DNA of 64,000 nt, taken from NCBI GenBank assembly GCA_030248295.1, contig JASANH010001319.1, positions 62,001 through 126,000 of the forward strand, written 5' to 3'. The translations under genes were made by a program, and so were the position numbers. Shown piece by piece: positions 55,513 through 64,000 of the stretch (the first letter of the stretch is position 1; each line of letters starts with the position of its first letter). The notes below the pieces were generated by a model. The model was not told the DNA's origin, did not search any database, and saw nothing but the letters and a program-made list of their open reading frames with translations. This DNA is from Mesodorylaimus sp. YZB2_4. Lineage: Eukaryota > Nematoda > Enoplea > Dorylaimida > Dorylaimidae.

Positions 55513-58500
55513 GGTTTCCATGAGAGACGCTCCCTGTTTTTTCACCGCCAGAGAGATGCCGTAGGGTGAAAAGGTGTAGTTTTTCTTGGTATTGCTCCTT
55601 ATCCTTAAGTATCGTGGTTTTCAGTTCTTCAGATCTCCAGGCACACTTTCAAACATATCCACAAAAACTTTGTGCAATACTGGCCTCTGGTAAAAGGTAC
55701 TTGAAAAAGCTCGGGCCAGTAAATCCCCACGCCATCTTAGAACAAAGGGTTGAGAGGAGAGCCGGTTTCCTCAGTATGTCACGGAAAATACATTTCGTGG
55801 ACCTCATCAGGGGTCGGACTTGAGACAAGCATTACTGAAACAGCAGATGCTTTGTGTGCCTTACTGCGAGCTCTGAGGGTGAAAAAAGTTTGATAGCTGA
55901 CCGACTTAAGTAATTTTTGTAGGATAAAATTTTTTATGGCTCCCGCTTACTGTATGAACCACAGCGGTGTCAGAGAGATGACCGACAACAAAACACATGT
56001 CGCTTCATGCTACGGGGCTCCCCTAGATCGGTCTGACCTGCACTGATGAATTGCTTACAACCAGTTCTCGAAGAAAATGTAGCTCATATGATTTTCGGGT
56101 TCTTGACTCTAACCATGAGTTTAGGCATGTCCGCAAAAACCCCCAAAGAGGCAGTAGCGCGTCCTGCTACCCCTCCCATGAGCTTTCTGGTGGCTGTAAT
56201 CTTGATGGGCAGTGATTGTTGTGTGATCTGCTGGGGTATTGGAACCTGCTGAACTATGAACAGTAGATCGTAGCCCGCGAGAGAAACAAACTGGTAGCAC
56301 CAACAAGGTTCTTTATTTTCATTTTTTCCACCATGTAAGAGGGCAAATATTTTATTGCCCTGGAAATCTAAAATTTCTTGGGACTAAAAGAATCTTATAA
56401 TCTTATTTTTCGTGCGAAAGAAACCAAATTGAACTTGTCTTTTCGGAAAGATTCAGTCAAACTAAAAGCGAAAATGCACCAATTTTAGATTTACTAAAAC
56501 TCAAAGTTTTTGCAAAACTATGGCAGCGTTACTGTCACATATACCATATACCAATAGTACGCTTACAGACTGATAAAATACGGTTTCAAGCATCGACCTC
56601 TCCCCATCCCCATCGAAGTCAACCTTTGCCAGGTAGTTCAGATGAACTAGTTTTCTCCCCGACACCTTTGATCCACTGTTCATCAAGCATAAATTTGCTA
56701 AATCGAATCGACACTTCAAAAATTTCTGAGACGTCTGGTGTTATTTTTGTGGATTTTTGAATATGCGCTAAATCACATATGCTTTGTTCTAGCCAATATC
56801 CTCAGTATTGAGCAATAAAATCCTCGGCTCGCCCTGACCAGAGGATGGCTCAAGCCACAGGAACCACCCCATTCAGTCTATGGACACCTCGTGCTGAGTC
56901 AAGCTTAAGGCTTCCCTGGATCGGTCTGACCCGCATTGATAAATTGTCACAAGCCGAGAGTGCCGTGTAGACTCACGATTCGGGAAGCGGCTGCACGTTT
57001 CGGCCGTCGAAAGGGTCTGGTGGACCTGAGCCCGATGTGCTTACAGAGCAGTTCAAACCAGGTCTCCACGGATACCTGCTAAACAAAGCGGACAATCGAC
57101 CTCTATTTCTATCTAGGTCTGGTGCAGGCCCTGACTTACTGTTGGGAGAGGCGGGCCGACTCCCTGAACCAGTGCACTAATAGGCTGGAGACTAGTGTGC
57201 CTGTTACAACAGCCTTGACTATGTACAGTACCATTGGTTTCCTCTCTGCCATTGCAAAACGTGGGCACGATCAAGGGAATACTGTAAGTGCCTCGAGGAA
57301 TAATGCGCGACTCTTGCGGGATCTCTTCGAAACCCTTTACTAATTGTAAGCTCCTCTCCTGTAGCTGCTGGGTCGGACCCTGTGAAACCTGCAGCCCCAA
57401 GGACCAGTTGCACCCAAGACTATGAGGCTATTGAAAGCACAGCAAAGTACTTATCTTCCTCTGACACACGGGCCTCCCGTTCCACGTTGTTGTTGTCGAG
57501 TATCGATCGAGTGTTGACCATACACCGCTCGCAACCATGGCAACAGTGCCGTCGCTCACCTGCGCACGAGCGGGTGGTACGGGAAACAGGGCAGGTATGC
57601 CAGCCTGTACCAACAATAGGTGTGTAGTCGTTGGCCGTACTGTTTATGTATTGGCAGCTAGCTGGTGACTCCGACATCCAACCACGCTCGCTTATCTCCC
57701 ACCCCCCCCCCTCATCACCCATGTTTGAACTGTGACCAAATTGGGAGTTGGAGAAGGGCACGAGATAAGGGTGATGAAATTTTAGAATTTCTTATTGTAT
57801 GAGAAATTGCCATGGTCGAAGTGCCAGTTGCAAGAAATGTGAGTAGAATTAGGATGGCCTTGTAGGGCCTCATTGTAAACTTTGTTGGCCTTGGCCACTT
57901 CGTGTCTGTCTCTCCGACGGTTGCGAAGGGATGCGAATATGTGCCCAACTGGTTTTCGGAGTCTGCATTTATAATGCATTGCAATCGAAATTTGAAAATA
58001 GAACGGGCATATTTTTTAGGGATTTTAGATTACGAATATGTACCAGTACCTAACTTGATTCAGTGGCGAGGCGATTACTGAGAGGAGTTTCTAATTAGTC
58101 AATCGCAAAAAAGTAACTGGGCTTCCTAAAATTTGTACCTATCGAATGTGGAATTTTGGCTTCCAAAAAATATATAACTCATAAAATCAAACTACTTTTT
58201 AGGTTCAGTATTCATTTTACGTATTTTTCTTAAAGATTGATAGATTTCAAATGATGTTTCAAATTTTCTACATTTCATATCATTCATATTATATCATTTG
58301 TTCGTGTATCACTGCTTCTTCTTGTGGAGAATGAATACTCTAGACTCTAAGTACACTCTAGAATCGATGTCGGAATATTGAAAAAAGAGTATGATATTCA
58401 GACTCAGCACCAACGTTTTAGTAGGGTAGCCGAAATTTTGGGCCTTTGTCTAAATTATTTGGAAGTCGAAATTTTCGTTTTCGTCCCTTAGCACTCGTTA

Positions 58501-59226
58501 ATTTTCAATTTTCTTATATGTATGCTGGAGATCCAGAATTTTTGCAGCCCCGCTAAAATGCGTGTGCAGACTTTGAATATCATACTCCTTTTTCAATATT
58601 CTAATTAGAGTGTAATTCGTCTTTAAAAGTTTTTTTTAAAAACGTGATTTATATAAATTTATGTTAAAAGTTCAGTTATCAGTTAGACTAATTGGAGAAT
58701 ACTGTAGATTTCCAATTTTTTCTCAAACTTATTCGTCGAGCATACTGTATAATTCCAAGAAATCGTAGGCTTATATGATTTCTACAACAAAAATCGATAA
58801 CCAAATCATTTTATTTTTCGGTTATCAAAACTTACGCTGAGTAAATTGAATAAAAACGGTGATTATTTTGGTTCCTTGAAAGCCTGTTTTCGTTTTTGAC
58901 TGCCATTGGCGATTGGCAGTGGCGATTTCATTTTTGTTCATTGCTGTCATCATGTCATTGGCATGATTTGAGTCGGGCCAATAAATATAAAGATGAATAC
59001 CAGCGTGCCTGCCTGGTGGCAAATATCCCCCAGTTGAATGGATATTTGCCGCCAGGTGGCCAGGCTGGACACCGAGTATATGTCACCTACTAACAATAAG
59101 TACTAGTTAGTTAGAGTTCGCTTGCTTCTTTTTTTAATACCGTGCCATTTTTCAATCACTGACCAGAATTCCATTTCAGCCCACTCCCGATGGCATAAAT
59201 TCCATATCCTCAAGACCAATGTCATT
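55513..59226. other. Intergenic region upstream of the CX-module gene
   Basis: No supported gene. Two imperfect direct repeats (about 56018-56060 and 56905-56950, sharing gatcggtctgac) and one exon-like frame (57128-57283) are described separately. The part 57990-59100 is AT-rich and appears empty. Confidence 0.5.
57128..57283 (+). other. Exon-like open frame, unassigned
   Basis: A 156-bp stretch lies between an acceptor-like gtgcag and a consensus donor gtaagt, with no stop in one frame (52 codons, starting ALTYCWERRADSLNQC). No family is recognised and no neighbouring exon was found. Confidence 0.25.
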
Positions 59227-62008
59227 ATGCCACAATTAAGTATTCTGTCCATTTCCATTACCTTATCTGTCTACTTCCTCTTTGCCACTGCTCAAAATTT
59301 CCAATGGTCCAATCCGAACGATAACCGACCCTGGCCGTTTGGCAGTGGCGGGCCGCCTCCAGCTGCATCACCACAGCAACCACAACCACAGCCACAACAG
59401 CCTCAGTTGCAAGTGCAGGGACAGCAGCAGCAGCCACCACCACCGCAGTCTCGGCAACCCTGGCAAATCATACCTGATCAAGGGAGGCCGAGCGATAATG
59501 TGCAGCAGGGCGGACAAGTGCCCGTTGGCCAAGGAGTGCAAGCGTCTGGAGCAGGTCCCATCAGTGGCGGTGGGAGTGGCAGTGGCAGCCAGCCAGTGTT
59601 CATGGGCGGTCCACCAAATCAGCCAGCGGGATCCCCAGTTTTTCAATCAGGGCCTTCACCCGGTGGTTCAGGACCTGTATTTGCATCGAATCCTAATTGG
59701 AATGGACCGAGTGGTCAAATGCAGCCCAGTGGTCAGCCCCAACCCGGTCAGGTGGTCGTGCCAATGCAACCACAACAAAGTCAAATGTGGCAGCCATCAC
59801 AGGCGGGTCAAGGTGGACCACCGCAACCGTGGCAACAGCAGCAGGGCACTGGCTCTGGTGCCGGTCCATTCGTAGGGCCGACAGGTACTGGGCAATCGTC
59901 TGGTCAAGCATGGCCTGCGCCAGGTCCCAATCAACCACCACCCCAATGGTTCGGCGATCCCAATCGACCACCCGATGCCCAAATATGGCCTAATCAACCC
60001 GTCGGCCCATCGATGCATACTAGCGCCGATAAGACAATTATGGTTGGAGCCTCGCCTTGGAACGGAAATCCTCAACAGCCGCCATCAGGGTGGGCCGGCC
60101 AAACTCAGTGGAGTCAGCAACAGCAGTCGGGACCAGTATGGCAACAGGCTGGTCAACCAGCTGGCTCGTTTAATCCAGCCAATCAGAACTCGCAAGCCTT
60201 CTGGCAGCAACAGCAGCAAGTGCCCGCTGGTCAACAAGGGTGGAATAATTGGCAACAAAGCCAGCAGCAGCCCGGTGCGCCGCCTCCCTTGTGGGTCCCT
60301 GGTCAGCAAGGTTGGATAACCAATCCGACACCGATTCAACCTTCGTAAGTTTATTTTGCAGTGCTAACATATGATGGAGTTCCCGAATGACCCTGAACGA
60401 TTACTTCAGCACTCTTGCCCGAAATATTTTCATTTTGCAACCTCAAAACTGTTTTAGAACTCTTTCACCACCACCGTCATCAACACCAGCCATTGATGAC
60501 AACACGGTGGAGATTCTACGCGATCTAGTGGCCTACCACGTCGGTGGCGCATTCCCTCGGGATGAGGTGCGACAATACAACGCCAAAGTGCCCATGCCCA
60601 GACAACACAGGGATTACTGGCTGGGCGAAATCTATTACAACTTGGTAAGGCCGACTGAGCCTCCTTCTTTGGGCAAGGATAAGCAACATGAGAGCACAGC
60701 ATTTACTGCGAGAAGGTAGTAGTTCTGCTCCAATGGGGGGAGGGGGGCATAGACGCTAAAGAGGAGTACTCGGAATTGGCACTTTGCACCTTACTTAGGT
60801 ATACCCTCACGAAAATCCTTCCTAGAATGGACGTTGATCTTGCAAAAATTCTGTCCTAATGGCGTTAAGAAAAACTGCGCGGTTTGACCCCAACAGCCCC
60901 TCATTTTTTGGCTTTTGGCTTCTAGGTTAGCTTGTGCAACCACTGAATCAAAAAGGACTGGGCTGCTTGAAATTCCAGATGTCTTGCATGATGGAACAAC
61001 GTACACCTAGGTTAGGGCAGTTCGCTAGGAGGTTCCGTATTGCTTGGGCGAGTGGCTGGAGTGGTCCCGTGTTCGAACCCCGGTGATGGAGGTCGGTTTG
61101 CGAACCATAACCCCACACTGGCCTTGCACGCCAGGCCGTGGGTGACTCACCCGGTACCGCCGAGGTGCTACGAGTGGAGAGACGGAAGCCAAACGAGTAG
61201 ACAGTCTCGGCTGTCGAACACCGACAGGGTTCAAAGCCCACCCGCCATCGTCCGAGGAAGGGGTCTAAGTCCTGGATGTCCTCATGTGGAATGTAACCGT
61301 CGTACCTGGTGGGTCATGGCGAGTGGGAGAGAGATCGATCTCGCTGCTGGCCGGGAAACGCCACCCCTCAGATCTATGTTTCAGCCGCAGGTATAGTCGC
61401 AAGACTCGCCATGCATCAGTCGTAGTTTTTGTCCCGCCATATTCTGTCCTGCGTATTCCTAGCTTAGTCACAGTAGGACGTACAGAGGGACGCTGCTGTG
61501 TGTTCTTCCCCGCTCAGCCTTGCTCACAAGGTTGCGCTGCTGGCCGACTAGACAAAATGGGCTTCTGCGGAAAAACTCCTCAAACGGATTTAGAGAAATG
61601 CTCGATCGCTTCTTTCAGGATCCTGCCAGTCAACTGCCAGGCAAAGTCAAATGCGTCTACTCACTTCCCCCATCCATGAACCGATTGCACTATGATGATG
61701 GAACTCCAGTCGGTGTCGTTGTCTTTCAGTAAGTCGGACTTCAAAAATTCTGGTTGCTTCTCTTTTGGAAAAGCCTTTTAAAAATGACTAATCATTTTAT
61801 CAGGTGTGTGCAATTCCAAGAAAAATGTTGCAACCTCGACTGCTGCAATTTGAACGCCCGTACGCCCTCGGCTCAGTGGGATCAGCAACAACCATATTGG
61901 AGGTACCCGTGGGCGGGTAGCGCTCGATCGAACCACTGCCTGTGTACCTGGGCCATAGTGATATTAGGAATGTTATCATGGACTGTAGGGCGCCTAGTGC
62001 ACCCATGA
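59227..62008 (+). CDS. CX-module surface protein with Pro/Gln/Gly-rich N-terminus
   Basis: Exons 59227-60344, 60458-60644, 61619-61728 and 61804-62008 join in frame to 539 residues. It starts with a signal peptide (MPQLSILSISITLSVYFLFATA, cleavage likely before QNFQW; first 20 residues hydrophobic). Residues about 25-370 are Pro, Gln, Gly and Trp-rich, probably disordered. Exon 2 adds EILRDLVAYHVGG and RDYWLGEIYYNL. Exons 3-4 carry the six-cysteine CX module: KCVYSLPPSMNRLHYDDG, then QCVQFQEKCCNLDCCN (pattern C...C...CC...CC). After it, CTWAIVILGMLSWTVGRLV is a likely membrane segment, and the protein stops soon after. CX modules are known to me from nematode proteins of unknown function. An acceptor tttcag at 59178 precedes the ATG by 47 nt. 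Exon 3 could instead begin further upstream, in the SINE tail; the acceptor at 61618 keeps the phase and is preferred. The last exon might be cut by an unseen splice after about 61910. Confidence 0.8.
61038..61560 (+). repeat. Nested SINEs: family B inside family A, in CX-gene intron 2
   Basis: The family A head and body run from about 61038 to 61270 (cacccgccatcgtccgagga). Family B follows at about 61290-61475 (caggtatagtcgcaagactc). The family A tail then resumes at about 61483 (agagggacgctgct ... gctggccgactag). The order shows B inserted into an existing A copy. The tail ends about 57 bp before CX-gene exon 3. Confidence 0.7.
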
Positions 62009-63673
62009 AATCTGTAGGCACATCTGTGAAAAGTGAGTGCTATGCTCGTGCATGCTCGTGTAGATAAGGTTAGCTTAACAGAACTTGTTCAAGATTGCGT
62101 GCGATGTTGCGCTCGCATTGTTCATTTGAGCTCATATGCAGTTCTGCCTTTCTTTTGTTGCATTTTCTTTGCATTCGAGTCTGCATTTGTTGATTTTGTA
62201 TTTTATTCTTGCCAAATAAGGTACTATTTGTGGCAATGGCCCCTTTGAGGTCCCTGATTTAGTACATAATTTTACTGTGTGTCGTGAAGCCACAGACACG
62301 CGTGCATGCAAATGCCGGGGGGGGGGGGGGGGCTCGAATGAGACGATCTGCTCGGTTTTGAGACCAGGAAGCCTCAAGTCATTGGCAGCTGGCTCATGAT
62401 TAGTCGTCAGTGATAAGGCGTCGGCCTGCCATTCAGGAGGCCCCTGGTTCGAACCCCAGGCACCCAACAGCTAGCAGTTCGACAGCTTGGAAAAGCAATT
62501 AGATACAAAATAGAGACCGCTTTTGGGGTGTGCTAGAGGGCTCGAGGGCATGGGGTCCAATCCTCGGTGGAGCCAGAGGAGTGTAACCTGCATCTCTCCG
62601 TGCAAGTGGTTCCTTCTCCGCCTGTCCGCACGGCAAGTGATTCCTTTATACATCTAATTGCTCTGAATATGTGGGGTTCCACGCTTCGTATCTGCCCAAC
62701 CCATTTGGCAGAACTGTGGTGAGGGTCAGCCATCCAGCCAGCCTGCGACTTCCATGAGAATCCTTTCAAGGGGCCTCAGCGGTCGGTGTTTCCCTGTGAT
62801 TCACAATGGGCGGGAGAGCCCAGGAGTTGACTCCAGGGCGAGTACTTGGTTTATCTGTGGGTAAGATCAACGACTGGTGAGACATCGCCGTGCGTTGTCG
62901 TGGTCGTAAAGGATCCTCTGGAGTTGACTTTTCTTCACTGCGCCATCGACAATGCAACTGTTCGCCAGGGTGGGCATCTTTGGACCGTGTCGGGCTAGTG
63001 TATCTTTGCACGTAGCACTTACAGGCACCCAGAGGCGCGGAATACACCGCCTGAGGGGTTGTTGCAGGAATCAGGGTCTTGGTGATCGATACTCGGCAGG
63101 AATAAGCCCGTCTAACGGGGTCACAACACTTCGATGCCACGCTTAGACAGCCTCGTTTAGACAGCCTCGCTTGCCTTGACTGTTTAAGTGCCCCGATTGA
63201 GGCTTGGGTGATTGAGAAGTAGCTTTAGGTCACACACAACCTCACATGCAATCAGACTCTGTAAGAGCCCAGATACTTTCCACCAGTAGCATCAATCTAG
63301 ACACATTCGAACATAATATAGTCAATAGCTACAGCAAAGCCACCGAAGACCTCCCGTCCTCATTGACCACCAGACTTCAAGGTTACTGAATCCTGCGGGA
63401 AAAATACGCACGGAATTTCGTAATCAGTTCATCAGATCATAAAACTCAAATAGCTTCTACAACAATTATTAGCATAATTATCACTTATCTGTTTGGTACT
63501 GATATCACTTCCATGCATGCACTGACCCATCGCCTCCAATCTACGTATAACATTTCCTTCATCAATGTCTAACCAGCACACTGGCTCCCCTGGGCATCCT
63601 GTCACATCACTAATCACCAACCCATGAGCAAAAAATTGAATCAACAGCATTTGGCTGCTTTTGCATCGCACCA
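62009..63673. other. Intergenic region between the CX gene and threonine aldolase
   Basis: Contains a poly-G run at 62317-62332 and a tRNA-like sequence at about 62395-62470. The longest frame (minus strand, 62766-63140) resembles no known protein. Confidence 0.5.
62395..62470 (+). other. tRNA-like sequence (SINE head or tRNA pseudogene)
   Basis: gataaggcgtcggcctgcca resembles the tRNA D-to-anticodon region, and ggaggcccctggttcgaacc followed by ccaggcaccc resembles the T-arm and acceptor of a glycine-type tRNA. However, the anticodon stem does not pair and the T-loop has an extra base, so this is not a functional tRNA. Confidence 0.4.
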
Positions 63674-64000
63674 CTAACCTAATTTCTCCACCACATAGTC
63701 GAACTTTTGGACCACCTTGTCGATATCCTGCTCATCGAGATCCCGATGCGTGACCAGGCGTATTGTCCTTGCATCGAATGCTGACGCCAAAACTGATACG
63801 CCCGAATTATCATTCTGAAAATTCAAAAAAATCCTCAATTTATCCTTATCCACAATAACATCAGCCTCAGAAAACATACTTCGGCTAAAAGATCCACAAT
63901 TTTTTGAGCATCAGTGTCGCCTGTATCCAAAAATATAATGTTCGTCTGCACGTTACTTGGATCCACAACAAGAAATTTTGATTTTTTACTGGAGATACCT
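63674..64000 (-). CDS. Threonine aldolase (PLP enzyme), 3' end
   Basis: Two minus-strand exons, 63880-64000 (open at the window edge) and 63674-63814, join in frame and end at a TAG. The first contains FLVVDPSNVQTNIIFLDTGD and ends VDLLAE. The second contains GVSVLASAFDARTIRLVTHR and DLDEQDIDKVVQKF. This is the small C-terminal domain of a beta-eliminating lyase of the threonine aldolase type, which splits threonine or allo-threonine into glycine and acetaldehyde. The order, an N-terminal 'TN(I/M)' substrate-loop strand followed by R-x-V-x-H-x-D, fits the family. The PLP-binding lysine and the start lie outside the window, so activity cannot be judged. Confidence 0.85.

Noticed and set aside
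55141-55569. Apparent repeat protein with GKLQSPHWKV-type units
   Set aside because: The repeats simply translate the 22-bp tandem array in three frames, and nothing supports expression.
57715-57984. Minus-strand frame with an internal signal-like MRPYKAILILLTFLATG
   Set aside because: Too short and without exon partners; the hydrophobic stretch alone is not enough.
59258-60370. Other-frame and antisense frames over the CX-gene first exon
   Set aside because: GC-rich repetitive codons keep several frames open; only the frame from 59227 has a signal peptide and splices in frame to the CX module.
62395-62470. Functional glycine tRNA
   Set aside because: The anticodon stem does not pair and the T-loop has an extra base.
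62766-63140. 124-codon minus-strand frame
   Set aside because: No domain, no signal peptide and Pro/Arg-rich composition; probably non-coding repeat DNA.

Overview
The window is eukaryotic nuclear DNA, most likely from a nematode. The evidence is spliced protein genes with GT-AG introns whose acceptors mostly read tttcag or ttttag, plus proteins typical of animals or of nematodes: a six-cysteine CX-module protein (a family I know from nematodes), a lipocalin-related secreted protein, a complexin, and a COE/UNC-3 transcription factor. The gene spacing is loose and transposons and SINEs are frequent. That is unlike compact rhabditid genomes and would fit an early-branching or repeat-rich nematode, but this placement is inference.

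Layout. 1-3637: the 5' part of a CCT7 chaperonin gene on the minus strand, with a 5'-truncated LINE in intron 4. 3989-10140: a complete 18-exon TCERG1 (CA150) elongation/splicing regulator on the minus strand, 351 bp upstream of CCT7 and in the same direction, so possibly one operon. 11237-13943: a seven-exon secreted lipocalin-like protein on the plus strand, divergent from TCERG1. 14571-15880: a broken MULE transposon cut off by a SINE. 17393-25228: complexin on the plus strand with two alternative first exons. 25229-31574: mostly repeats and unassigned sequence. 31575-35721: a RASSF7/8-type Ras-association protein on the plus strand. 36000-41480: transposon-rich spacer. 41481-50357: twelve exons of a COE/EBF/UNC-3 transcription factor on the minus strand; its first and last exons were not found. 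50358-59226: spacer with repeats and a terminal-inverted-repeat element holding a 22-bp minisatellite. 59227-62008: a CX-module membrane protein on the plus strand, with a nested SINE in its second-last intron. 63674-64000: the 3' end of a threonine aldolase gene on the minus strand, running off the window.

The genes do not form one pathway. CCT7 (protein folding) and TCERG1 (transcription and splicing) are housekeeping genes. Complexin (synaptic release) and COE/UNC-3 (neuron identity) are neuronal. The lipocalin-like and CX proteins look like extracellular or surface proteins with long low-complexity N-terminal halves. Exon boundaries were placed by hand from splice motifs, reading frame and remembered family sequences. 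Every multi-exon model given as complete closes in frame.
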